NCBI GenBank assembly: GCA_002270565.1
Contig: NQMI01000038.1
Span: 10,589 to 28,023 of the forward strand
Source: Stenocarpella maydis
Lineage: Eukaryota; Ascomycota; Sordariomycetes; Diaporthales; Diaporthaceae
DNA: 17,435 nucleotides
Direction of reading: 5' to 3'
In this document: in pieces, positions 1 to 9,153 of the stretch
Position numbering within the stretch: the stretch's first letter is position 1
How the letters are laid out: each line of letters opens with the position of its first letter
The notes under the pieces: model-generated
What the model was told of the DNA's origin: nothing
The model's database searches: none
The model's input: only the letters and a program-made list of their open reading frames with translations
Program-made: the position numbers and the translations under genes

Positions 1-336
1 CTAAAAAACATAGAGTATTAAATATTAATTATAAAGATTTGAAAAATAATGAATTAAATATATTTAGTTAATATCATAAAACATATTCTTATTTATTTCG
101 TATTATAGTTTTATATATCATATTTAGGAAATTGATTATTCTATATAAACCTTTATTAATAATATCAGAAAAATTATAATATTTATTATCCTTAAAATAA
201 CTTATTATAATAGTTTTACGAAAAATAAATTTAAAGCTATATTTAAGCAAGTTAAGATTTTATTTTAGACTTTAATTAGATATTACTATTTTTAAACTTA
301 ACATATATTTAAAACTTGAATTTTATATATTTTTAT

Positions 337-394
337 ATAAATAATATTATAATAGTTATAATATAGATAAATAATATTATGATAGTTATAATAT
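337..394. repeat. 28-bp tandem duplication, period 30
   Basis: Positions 337-364 and 367-394 carry the same 28-bp AT-rich unit with a single A/G difference, separated by 2 bp. This is a small local duplication inside the AT-rich block. No function is implied. Confidence 0.7.
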
Positions 395-640
395 CGGTGA
401 ATATAATGTAAAGATATATAAGAAAGAAAAAAAGCATTTAAAAAATTAAATTTTAGTTATATTTCAATAAATCCAGCTTAATTAATATTAATTAATATAA
501 AGATAAATATATTAAGATTTTGAAACGAGATTTATACCAATTAATATAAAATATAATTTTCTTCTCAGAAGTTAGTTTATTTAAATTTATAATATAGGTT
601 TATTACTATTATTAAATTAAGCCAAATTAATTTACATTAA

Positions 641-712
641 CTAATTAAGTGTTATGCATATTAAATATTTACCCTTAGGTAGGTATTAAGCTTAATAAAA
701 GTTAGTAAATAT
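641..712 (+). repeat. Dispersed AT-block repeat, copy 1 (diverged)
   Basis: This segment starts with CTAATTAAGTG and resembles the segments at 7993 and 16301, which share that start and a following AGGTA..AAG core. The match is looser than between copies 2 and 3, with several probable C/T and G/A changes and small gaps, so the boundaries are approximate. It suggests that the three AT-rich blocks derive at least partly from one repeat family. Confidence 0.45.
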
Positions 713-2223
713 TATAGACATAATTTACTTATTAATACACCTTATTTATTAATAACTTACATTAAATGTATAAGTAATATTTAATTATAACTTTATTTAT
801 ATTTCTTTTTTAAACAACAGTGGTAAATAGGCCTTAATTAAATATTAATAATTTAATTCATATATTTTATAAATCCTAAAAACATATATTTCTTGATGAA
901 ACTTTATAAGCTTTAATTTCTAAATAATAATAATTCTATAAGGAGAAAGTCTTAACCTTTATTTCATTAAATAAAGCTTATATACTACTTTATATCTTCC
1001 TTTATTAATAAAAGTATTTTATAAGGGTGTTTTAAATTATAACTAATAATAAAAGAAATATCCTTAAGTAAGACGCTTAAACTAATTTTTACTTAATTTT
1101 ATTCTTATTAGCTTAAATTTATAAAGCAAATAAATAAGTTAAATGACTATATTTAGTTTCAAATAATTGAATTTATTATCTTAATAAGTTAAAATAATAA
1201 GTTTCTTTTAATTAAAAATAATGAGTATTAAATTTTTGAAGATTGCTATAGACATTTATGGAAATTTATATTTAATTTATTACGTAAGTATTATTAATAA
1301 TAAATCAAGAAAAGAATTAAAAAGAAAAATAGTTAATATTTATTAAGTTAATATATATTGTTTTATTAAAGTCTTTAGATACTTTTATAAGTATAAATAA
1401 AGAAGCCTTTGATATAATAAAAAGTATAAAAAGGGAAATAAAAGATATAAGAGTAAATAAATACATGACGAAAGAGAACTAAAAATACTTATTTTCTAAT
1501 ATATAAAGAGTAATTAAATAGATAAATTATTAACAGGCTTAACATAATTATTCTATTAAAGCTTGAAACTTTTTGAAGTAATGTAATAAGGCTTCCTTTA
1601 TAGCTAGGTCATAGCTTTCTAACTTTCTATTACTATACCTAAGAATAATAGGTATAAACTAATTTTGGTATATAATTATTAGTTAGAATATAAATAAAAG
1701 TAGTATCAGATAATATAAACTTAAGACTAAAGTAAGCTAAGGTAGAAGAGCTTAAGTTTAAGTAGAACTATATATTAAGAGTTTCAGCTCTTACTTTTAT
1801 ATTTAAATATAGCTACCTATACTATACTATAATTATAGTTTAGTTCTTAGGGTAGCAGATTATATAAAAGGCTTAGACTTTGCTTAAGCCTAAGTAGGGT
1901 ATTATATTAGGCTTAATATAATACTGTTTTAAGTTAGTCCTAAAGCTATTATAATCTAAGTATATAACTATATAAAATAAAGAATATTTAGGCCCCTTTA
2001 AGGCCCTATAGTTAGCTAGGTCCAGTAATTTATAACTTATCTCAGGAACCTTTCAGTAGTAGCTCTAAGGACGACTTATAATATAAAGTAATATACTAAA
2101 TTTAATAAATAAATAATTATAATTATAAATGTAAATATTATTTTAGTTTTAAACTGATTTTTAATAATTAATTTCCTTTCTTAGTTTATTAATATTAAGC
2201 TAATATTTAGTATACCTTTTTTA

Positions 2224-2320
2224 TTTCCTACTTATAATTTTTTAAACCCCTGCTTTGCTAAGCCGTTAGATCCACTTTAAAACTTCGTCAGCTGGACTAG
2301 TAACCCACTAGTAACCCGCC
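2224..2320 (+). repeat. Repeat terminus at AT/GC border, copy A
   Basis: The 83 bp at 2224-2306 align without gaps to 9071-9153. About 17 differences were counted by eye. Nearly all are C/T or G/A transitions, and most have copy A carrying the T or A, so copy A is the more RIP-mutated one. Copy A also has an 11-bp tandem duplication (2296-2306 and 2307-2317) that copy B lacks. Both copies lie in the same orientation exactly where an AT-rich block gives way to GC-normal sequence, so this is probably the end of the repeated element filling both blocks. Confidence 0.75.
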
Positions 2321-2682
2321 CTAAGGGGATATGCTCAGTTAGCATATGCTGTCTAGCCTATGTATGGCCCTATAGCGCTGCTAGCCCGTGCATACTACTA
2401 CAAGCCGAGTTCGCTGCCGCCCTGTCCGCCGCCCCCACGCCGCAGGGGACTGTCCGCCGGTCCGCTGGCCCTCGGACAACTGATATTATAGTAGGCCCAC
2501 CAGACGAGACACTTGACCCGTGGCCGGCAATTATCACCAGAGTGTATTAGCCTTAGGATCCTTGCGGTCACTGACTAAGTACTATTCATTTGAGAACATC
2601 ATTACTCTACAGCTCCTACTGCCAGGCGGATAAAAGGTGGGCTCGTAAGTTAATTTAATTCCATCCTGCGCAACCTTCAATC
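2321..2682 (+). promoter_or_regulatory. GC-normal leader and promoter region of the AflJ-like gene
   Basis: No gene is visible in these roughly 360 bases. The left part is GC-rich (2400-2480) and has a small inverted repeat, ATATGCT at 2329-2335 with AGCATAT at 2341-2347. The right part is the likely promoter: a TATA-like GATAAAAG lies near 2629-2636, about 50 bases before the start codon at 2683. No AflR-type TCG-N5-CGR site was found here on either strand by eye. Confidence 0.5.
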
Positions 2683-4302
2683 ATGGACACTAATACATTG
2701 CAAGAAATCGAGGCCCAGGCCGAGAAGCTGGCAAAAGCAGCCAAAGCCCTGACAAGAAAATACAGAGAGGCGGGCGTCGGCGAGTATCCCGCTGACTGGG
2801 GTTTTGCTTCCACGCAGGTCCTTCGAGAAGTAGACCGACTGAGGTGTAAGATGTTGGCCTCTGCAACTCGGCTGCACGCGATGCTAGCCGCACCACCAAG
2901 TTTTATCCAGAACATTGCTCATCAGGTGCCGTCTCTGTTTTCTCCCATTTGCCCTCTCGTCCTTTTTAAGCTCTACCAGCGGACATTGAACGTCTACCAG
3001 GATTAACAGAGTTTGTTATTGTATAGATCCAGATCCTAGCATGCCTCCGATGGCTTGGCGAGTTCCAAGTCTTGGCCTGCATACCTCTGGACGGGGAAGC
3101 CATGGGAACAAATGACCTTGCAGATCTAGTCAACGTGTCCGAGCCGCAGCTCCGGCGGGTTGTGCGACTGATGGCGACTGCTGGCTTTCTAGTCTTCCAT
3201 GAGCAAGAACAGGCGCTCGGAACAACACAGCAACCCCAGGTCGCCCACACCAGGCTCTCGGCCTCTTTCGTCACCCAGTTCTCGAACATGGACGCTGTTA
3301 TGTTCCTCAGCGGGCCAATGATACACGCAGCTCTACTCATGCCCGAGGCTACACAGCGCCAGACAAGTGGCTTCTCACTGAGCTCCACCCCCCTCGGCCT
3401 CGACTTTGGCTCCGCGTGCAAGCAGCAGCCGGGGCTGCGCCGTCAACGGGATGCCTACCTCGGGTGCTTGACGGACCCGGACGAGGTCATTGCCGACCTG
3501 CTGGAGCGGCTCGACTGGGCCGGCCTGGCCCGGCCCATTGTGGTCGAGGTGAGCACCAGCCCCGATCCTGGATCCATACCAGAGCGCCAGGCACGTTTTC
3601 CAGGCATTGGATGAGCTGACACTCGTCCATGCTATAATGCAGACTAATGCCTGCTCGACCGGGCTCGCCCAGAGTCTAGCCGAGAAACACCCGGGCCTGA
3701 AGTGGATCGTCCAGATGAATGGCTCTGCGGTCGCCAAGGGCCAGTGCGACATGGGCATGTTCGTGGGACCAGAACGCTGGGAAAAGGTTGCATCGGCGGG
3801 GGGGTGGGAGATCGAGGCGCAGTTACGGTCCCCACACACGGCACAGACCATTGATAACGCTGGGGTGTACCTGATTCACGTCCCATCCAACCTGGACTAC
3901 CAGACCCTCACCGTATGGGTCCAGGCCGAGCTGCTGTCCCATCTCCCTGTGCTCCGCGGCAGCCCGGACTCGCTGCTGCTGCTGGCAGTGCAGCTGCGGC
4001 CGGAGCCCGGCTCGGTCGACTCGGCGGTTGAGGCTATGGCTTGCACTCGATCCATGACTGTTGCCCAGCTGACGGGAGACACAAACGAGATGGACTTGGG
4101 AAGCCTGGAGCAGCTGGTCGGCCGTGTGCGAGACAATAAAGATGGAGGCCTGGTGGTTTTGAACACGCTTCAGAACAGACACTGCTCCACGACCGTCCTT
4201 GGAATCAAGTACGTATCCAGATCACAGCCACGTGAGCCCCTGGCCATGGTTGAGTCAGGCCTGGGCTGGGGGGTGCCCTATCTCCGTGATAGAGGTGCAT
4301 AA
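2683..4302 (+). CDS. mdpA-like: AflJ(AflS)/MdpA-type O-methyltransferase-like cluster co-activator
   Basis: The protein resembles the AflJ/AflS and MdpA family, O-methyltransferase-fold proteins that act with AflR-type factors to switch on anthraquinone-type polyketide clusters. The proposed model has exons 2683-2925, 3027-3548 and 3643-4302, all joined in phase 0, giving about 474 residues; AflJ is about 440. Introns are 2926-3026 (101 bp, TTAAC branch-like site near 3003) and 3549-3642 (94 bp, GTGAGC donor, GCTGAC branch-like site near 3615). The alternative first acceptor at 3032 would drop two residues. Exon 2 opens with CLRWLGEFQVLACIPL, typical of the family, then a winged-helix-like segment around residues 107-136 (DLADLVNVSEPQLRRVVRLM). 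The SAM loop is degenerate: VVE is followed by TNACSTG instead of a glycine-rich GxGxG. The usual catalytic HDW near AGVYLIHVPSNL is also missing. Both losses favour a regulatory rather than a methyltransferase role. The TF encoded next, on the same strand, is its expected partner. The last ~30 residues are uncertain because a good GTACGT donor sits at 4209. Confidence 0.85.
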
Positions 4303-4503
4303 CGGCCTATGTAGTGGGTGGTGCCATGGGTGCCGTGGACCGCAGTTTCTGAGATTACGCGTGATTGGGAATTGTGGGCTTTGTAAACTGAACCTGTCTA
4401 TCTTTCCGATAATGACTGCCTCGCTCCTTAGCAAGTTAGTGTACGGAGTCCGTAATCTTGTGTAACTGCTCATATATACAGTCAGTTGACTCAGGATGTT
4501 GCG

Positions 4504-4514
4504 TCGGGCAGCGG
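4504..4514 (+). promoter_or_regulatory. Possible AflR-type binding site
   Basis: The 11-mer TCGGGCAGCGG fits the spacing TCG-N5-CGR used by AflR-type factors, with one mismatch to the extended consensus TCGSWNNSCGR (G where A or T is expected). It lies about 770 bases before the TF start and 200 bases after the AflJ-like stop, an unremarkable position. A motif this short can arise by chance. Confidence 0.25.
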
Positions 4515-5199
4515 GTTCATTACCTAAGGTGTATTACTGAGCTGAGAAAACTAAGTTTACCTGATTCATGTGTTATATCTGCTTTTACACATAGCTCCGG
4601 CTGCTGATCCCCATCGGCTTGTACTTACCTGTGCTTAAAGTTTACATGTACGGAGTGCTAGTGTAAATTGACGTCACGCTGGTGCGTGGCCCCTGAGATA
4701 AACCGGTGTCTACCAAAAGCCGAGGTGGCCGCCGCTAGGGTTCTGCATGTGGTCTCATCAGCCCCACCAGGCAGAGAGAAAGTCAATTCAGCACCTCCAC
4801 CTGGGGCCTGGATGGTGATTCATTTTCCCTCTGACTGACGCTCCACCGGGATCCCAAACGTGAAACCGTGTCATATTCTTTCTGTTGGTAGCCTTTAGCC
4901 TGCCGGCGTACGACTGTGAGTGGAGACGTAGTGAAAGCTTGGTGTTTTGGCTCCGGCATTGGAAGACGGCTTTATCACTGTTTGATTCAGAGATAAAGGC
5001 GTGAACGGACGGCCGGGCTGCTCAAAAGACAGCCTCTCAATTTAGGACTTACCTATACATAAGGTTAAACATGACATCTTGGCATAGGCATAATAAGCAC
5101 CCGTCTCCCACTTCGCCTAAAGCTTGGCTTGCTTGATCCCCAGATCCCACATCTAGTTGCTCGATCACCTCTAGTTACTTACCGTTGTACCGCAGCCTC

Positions 5200-5247
5200 T
5201 GCATCTCCATCTGCATCTGCACCTGCACCTGCACCTGCATCTGCCTC
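5200..5247 (+). repeat. Hexanucleotide repeat in the TF 5' leader
   Basis: Eight consecutive hexamers follow the pattern TGC(A)(T/C)C, for example TGCATC and TGCACC, ending 30 bases before the proposed start codon. The frame is open through the repeat back to 5185, but there is no in-frame ATG upstream of 5278, so it is probably untranslated leader. Confidence 0.75.
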
Positions 5248-5277
5248 CACTCCTGTGTGCCTTACCTAGGTACCCTC

Positions 5278-6840
5278 ATGTCATACAGTATGGATGCACC
5301 TCAGTCGCCGAAAGATTCCAATGCGGTCGCTAAAGCATCTTCCCCGTCAACCATCAATGCCTCGACATCAGACACTGCCAACACGTCATTGCCTAAACTG
5401 CGGGATAGCTGCGTCGCATGCGCTGCTGCCAAAGTAAGATGCCACAGGCAAAAGCCATCCTGCTCAAAATGCGTTGCACGAGGCATCCCGTGCAAGTATG
5501 TCAGGTCCAAGCGAGGAGGTCGCAACCCGGCTCCACGTCCGCAGTCGCAGGCGTGCACGACGGGCAGCAAGCCCAGCAAAAATGGACGGGGCAGTGTTGG
5601 TACTGAGACCAGTACTTCCACGGCGCGTTTATCACCCCATTCTGGCCCTCTTTCGCCTGGCCGCTGGGCTGGCGGCATGAAAGACGTGCCTGATCCCCCA
5701 ACTCAGACGCCTACCACAATGTCGATGTCCAGGAACACCAAGATTTCCTCCATCACAGTCTCAAACCCATTTTGCTTGTCACCTCCATCAGGTGAAATTC
5801 CCGAACTGGAAAGTGATGCCGATCAATTTCGTCCTTTGGCCGCGGACTTTGACTTTGATCTAGACCTGGGAGATCTCGATACACTTTCTATGGTCTTCAA
5901 CGAACACTCGGACAATGACAAGTCTCTCATGAGAAACTTTACAACGGCTTCTGCTGAGGCCTGCTCTCCGCCCCTGTCTTCGATCATTCCACAGTGCTCC
6001 GCCCGACCATTCTTCGGGTTCAAAAGCGACTTCCTGCAAAATAACAACGTCCTGCAACATCAGGGATCATGCGACTGTTCGATCCAGGCAGCAGACCTGG
6101 TGAAACAGTACATGACGGATTCGTCCGTCAGTTCGTCTCCATCCTCGGCAACGCCACCACCCACGAGCAGCCAGACCCAATCGATCATCTTTCAGAACAA
6201 GCAAGCAATCGAGATTATCGAGTCCGTATTGCAATGCTCTTGTTCTCGAGATACATATCTACTCGTGATGCTGTCTATGATCCTGCTCAAGGTCATGGAC
6301 ACTTATGCGGATGCGTCAAATAACAAGCAGACGGCCTCTGGCCGGATCACAGTCAATACGAGGACTAGTGATGCTGGAAGTGACGACGCCAACGAGAAAG
6401 GGAAGACTTATAGTGATGAAGAGACGGGCTATGGAAGGCTGCCACCGCTACAGTCACCGTCACTGGCCAGCTATGCCTATAGAAAACACAGTACAAATGT
6501 CTTCAGCTCGGGAGCCGAAAATGAAGGGTCAGCGCGCAGCTCAATGCACATGGTTCTCGGCGAGTTACACCGACCGCAGAGGCTGGTCAACCGGTTATCC
6601 GACATGTTGAAAGCGGGGGAGCCCAAGGGGAGTACCTGCGATACAAGCAACTCACGCCATGACAGCGGCTTGAACAAGTGCTCCCTCCCGGGCGGTAGGG
6701 CTGTTATCGGCGCGTACCCGAGCTCACACTTCCCATTCTCGGATGCTCTAATGGCACAGCTCGCACTAGATCTCAGGAGGAGACTTCAGAAGATATCGCA
6801 GGAGATAAGGCAGGCCCTTAAAAGAGAATGGGCCGGGTAG
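5278..6840 (+). CDS. mdpE-like: AflR/MdpE-type Zn2Cys6 transcription factor
   Basis: This is a nuclear DNA-binding activator expected to control an anthraquinone-type polyketide cluster. From the first in-frame ATG (5278) it encodes 520 residues without introns; AflR is about 440-450. A second ATG follows at 5290. The Zn2Cys6 binuclear cluster is complete at C45, C48, C55, C62, C65 and C72 (C-x2-C-x6-C-x6-C-x2-C-x6-C). It is preceded by KLRDSC and followed by a basic linker (KYVRSKRGGRNP), an arrangement characteristic of AflR. A long Ser/Thr/Pro-rich, low-complexity region follows (about residues 75-170), then an acidic patch (FDFDLDLGDLD, about 195) that could serve in activation. The AflR-type C-terminal domain contains CDCSIQAADLVKQY (about 265) and CSCSRDTYLLVMLSMILLKV (about 320-340). 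The end has LRRRLQKISQEIRQALKREW, close to the family's usual C-terminus. The reading frame is intact. The adjacent AflJ-like gene supports the assignment; the target pathway is inferred. Confidence 0.92.
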   Translation: MSYSMDAPQSPKDSNAVAKASSPSTINASTSDTANTSLPKLRDSCVACAAAKVRCHRQKPSCSKCVARGIPCKYVRSKRGGRNPAPRPQSQACTTGSKPSKNGRGSVGTETSTSTARLSPHSGPLSPGRWAGGMKDVPDPPTQTPTTMSMSRNTKISSITVSNPFCLSPPSGEIPELESDADQFRPLAADFDFDLDLGDLDTLSMVFNEHSDNDKSLMRNFTTASAEACSPPLSSIIPQCSARPFFGFKSDFLQNNNVLQHQGSCDCSIQAADLVKQYMTDSSVSSSPSSATPPPTSSQTQSIIFQNKQAIEIIESVLQCSCSRDTYLLVMLSMILLKVMDTYADASNNKQTASGRITVNTRTSDAGSDDANEKGKTYSDEETGYGRLPPLQSPSLASYAYRKHSTNVFSSGAENEGSARSSMHMVLGELHRPQRLVNRLSDMLKAGEPKGSTCDTSNSRHDSGLNKCSLPGGRAVIGAYPSSHFPFSDALMAQLALDLRRRLQKISQEIRQALKREWAG

Positions 6841-6979
6841 CAAGTTCGTAGTTAAATGTAGATGGAACCTCAAAGGACTCAACAGCTACTTCAAATTGCC
6901 AACACCACATAGTATTGGCACATAGCTAATCTAGAAAATAGAATAAGATTGCAAACAGGTATACAGTAAATTAGTCAAG

Positions 6980-6985
6980 AATAAA
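6980..6985 (+). terminator. AATAAA polyadenylation-like signal
   Basis: A perfect AATAAA lies 140 bases past the stop codon of the AflR-like gene, at the point where GC content collapses into the AT-rich block. The hexamer is easy to meet by chance in AT-rich sequence. Confidence 0.35.
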
Positions 6986-7972
6986 GAAAGTCTTCATACA
7001 ATTAAATATTTTCAAATGAATCTAAGATTAACTATAAGTTGATAATATAATTTAAATATAAGATTAAATAATATAAATTTAAAAATTATAATATGGTTTA
7101 CCAACAATTAAGATACACTAGTAAGTGGGATTATTTTGATATATTTATTAACTTTAGATAACTCTAGCACTACCGTAGTGCTAAATAACTAATAACANCG
7201 AGCCTATAGAGACCTAGCTTTTCTATATTAATTAAAATATATAATAATTATAATTAAGATTATTTAGCTTATTATAAAGCTAGTCTTATTAAAGTTATAA
7301 AGATTATTCTTTGGAATTTTATACTTAGCTTTTATAATATAAAGTAACTAAAATTAATTCTTAATAACCTCTAGATCTTTATACCCAGCTCTTTAATAGT
7401 TATATAACTAATTAAGTATAAATTTTAAGATTAGGTATATTTTAATAAAGTATTATACCTAATACTTATTACATAGCTTATTATTATACAATACTTGCAG
7501 AAGATTAGCTATATCTTCTATAACCTTAAGTTATATTAAAAATTGTTAAATACTTTAATTAATAATATATTCAATACATAATTACTCTTTAATTAAGTTA
7601 AGTTCATATCTTTTAATATATAATTATTTATAGGTATATGCTTATATTATTTTATATTATAATGAAATTTATGGTACATTAAATATCTCAGTTAATATAG
7701 CCATATTTATAAGTTTTATATTATTTTTTTGAAATTTTTAATTATCTTAAATCGCTAAAGAAATAATTGCAGCCTTTAAAATATAAGATATATATTATTA
7801 TTATAGGGTTTTAAGTCTTTAATGATTTAAACAAGTAGCGAAATATAAAACTAATATAATAATTAAAGATATGATTAGTACTATAAAAGGGCTATCTTAT
7901 AAACTTTAATACCTTTTAGCCTTATTATACCCACCGTGACCCTTTTAAATTTATAAAATTAATTAAAAATAA

Positions 7973-8107
7973 GTGATTAGGTATAATTAGTACTAATTAG
8001 TGCTAAATTGTATTCGATATCTAGCCTTAAGCAAGTGCTAGGGTAGCTCAAATTTAATAAATTTACCAAAGACTGGCCTCCTTATGGTCCTAGCTACTTC
8101 CTAATAC
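7973..8107 (+). repeat. Dispersed AT-block repeat, copy 2
   Basis: This segment aligns with 16282-16413 over roughly 130 bp. Shared landmarks in order are GT(G/A)ATTA(G/A)GTATA, TACTAATTA, GTGCTAA, ATATCTA, (AA)TTAATAAATTTA and CTA(G/C)..CTTC(C/T)TAAT. Many differences are C/T or G/A transitions, with a few short gaps. Similarity may run a further 30 bases. A looser third copy lies at 641. The family is not recognised. Confidence 0.65.
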
Positions 8108-8288
8108 TTTAGATTGACCTTTATTAATTATTTAACATTAAGATACTGTTAGAGTTGGGTAAAGTTAGTAAGTATGATAAAACTATCCTATTTACTAATA
8201 TATTATACGTATTAGTAATATATATTAAGCTTTTTATATTATTAAGCTTTAAGTAATTCTAAGGGTTTAAGTTATGTAGTAAATTTAT

Positions 8289-8323
8289 TTATATATAGTT
8301 CTTAATAGTATTGAATTAAATTA
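8289..8323 (+). repeat. Direct repeat unit 1 (partner at 8441-8475)
   Basis: The 35 bp here contain ATATATAGTTCTTAATAGTA followed by TTGAATTAA, which recur almost identically at 8441-8475, 152 bp downstream. Weaker similarity continues for about 25 bp after each unit (AAATAGCT..CAG). The cause could be a local duplication or two nested copies of one element. Confidence 0.65.
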
Positions 8324-8440
8324 TTAAGACCTAAAAATAGCTTCAGCCTTAGTATAATAAACTTAATAATTAGAATAACATTAATTATATTCATATAATT
8401 TAATGTATTTATAAAAGCCTTAACTTATGCAATATATTCA

Positions 8441-8475
8441 TATATATATAGTTCTTAATAGTATTGAATTAAGTT
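8441..8475 (+). repeat. Direct repeat unit 2 (partner at 8289-8323)
   Basis: This is the second copy of the unit at 8289-8323, in the same orientation, differing by a few A/G and A/T changes. It is preceded by a short TA run. Confidence 0.65.
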
Positions 8476-9070
8476 ACAAATAGCTACAGTTAGCTTTAAC
8501 CTTAATAAATCAATAGCTTCTTAATAAAAGTATTATAAATTATTATCGTTTTAGACTAAAACTTATAATCGAGAATAGTAGTTTACAAGTTAATATTAGC
8601 AGAACCAACTAAATATTTATTATTAAAAGTATATATTATAAATTAATTAGGNCAAATATTAAGTCAATGAAAAGCCTTTATTATTCTTTTAAAGGAATAT
8701 TTTTGTAATTATAATTATTTAAATAACTAAAATTTATATTATACTTTATATTTATTTTTAAATCTTTATCATTTTTGTATTTAAATTTTAAAAACATTTT
8801 TTTATGTTTAATTTAATATTAAAAGGTTTTTAAATTTACTTTTAATAATTTTAGTAATTTCTTTAAAGTAATAAATATTTTTTGTTATATTATAGATATT
8901 GAAATTTAATATAATCTTTATTTTAATTTATATTTAATTATTATTATATTCAATATTTCTAAGTATATTATTATTAGCATATAGTTTAAATTTTCTTTAT
9001 TTATTTGAAGTAAATAAGTAGTTGCTTTATCTTCTGTAATCTTAATCTAATAGTTGTTATATGTCTTTGG

Positions 9071-9153
9071 TTTCCTACTTGTACCTTTTCAAATCCCTGT
9101 CTTGCCAAGCCGTCGGACCCGCTTTACAACTTCGTCGGCCGGACTGGTAACCC
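9071..9153 (+). repeat. Repeat terminus at AT/GC border, copy B
   Basis: These 83 bp align without gaps to 2224-2306. Copy B keeps more C and G (for example CCGTCGGACCCG where copy A has CCGTTAGATCCA), so it is less mutated and closer to the ancestral sequence. It ends where GC-normal sequence begins upstream of the reductase gene. It is the same terminus in the same orientation as copy A. Confidence 0.75.

Larger units (their letters stand above)
1..2223. repeat. AT-rich, gene-free block (RIP-mutated repeats)
   Basis: This stretch is overwhelmingly A and T. It has stop codons in every frame and no credible gene or RNA. CpA and TpG dinucleotides are scarce and TpA is abundant, which is what RIP leaves behind in ascomycete transposon copies. 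The block ends abruptly at a GC-normal flank. A repeat terminus shared with the second AT block (2224-2320) marks that border, so the block is best read as one or more decayed transposable elements. Within 1540-2060 the composition is slightly less extreme, but no transposase or reverse transcriptase could be recognised. The family of the original element is unknown. Confidence 0.8.
4303..5277 (+). promoter_or_regulatory. Intergenic region upstream of the AflR-like gene
   Basis: This is about 975 bases of GC-normal sequence between the two same-strand regulators, with no convincing gene. It must hold the 3' end of the AflJ-like gene and the promoter of the transcription factor. In AflR/AflJ clusters the pair is often divergent; here both read in the same direction. 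The only element noted is an AflR-like half-palindrome at 4504-4514 and a hexamer repeat in the leader at 5200-5247. No clear TATA box was seen. Confidence 0.5.
6986..9070. repeat. Second AT-rich, gene-free block (RIP-mutated repeats)
   Basis: This is about 2.1 kb of very AT-rich sequence separating the regulator pair from the reductase. All frames are closed and no coding relic could be identified. It contains a repeat shared with the third block (7973-8107) and an internal direct repeat (8289 and 8441), and ends in a terminus shared with the first block (9071-9153). Ambiguous bases near 7198 and 8652 show imperfect assembly. It probably consists of RIP-inactivated transposon copies that were inserted between genes of one cluster. 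Confidence 0.75.

Noticed and set aside
1..2223. Mitochondrial origin suggested by extreme AT content
   Set aside because: No mitochondrial gene, tRNA or rRNA is visible, and the AT block abuts nuclear-type genes and shares repeats with other blocks in the window.
2655..2915. Antisense open frame over the first exon of the AflJ-like gene
   Set aside because: It overlaps a supported exon on the other strand and has no family resemblance.
3375..4182. Several antisense frames of 80-158 codons across the AflJ-like gene
   Set aside because: They are high-GC shadow frames of a conserved coding region and have no recognisable motifs.
4199..4473. Short frames on both strands after the AflJ-like stop
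   Set aside because: Low-complexity, under 90 codons, no motifs, no plausible promoter; treated as intergenic.
5185..5277. N-terminal extension of the AflR-like protein through the hexamer repeat
   Set aside because: It would need a TTG start and adds only a Cys/Thr repeat; the first ATG at 5278 gives a normal AflR-type N-terminus.
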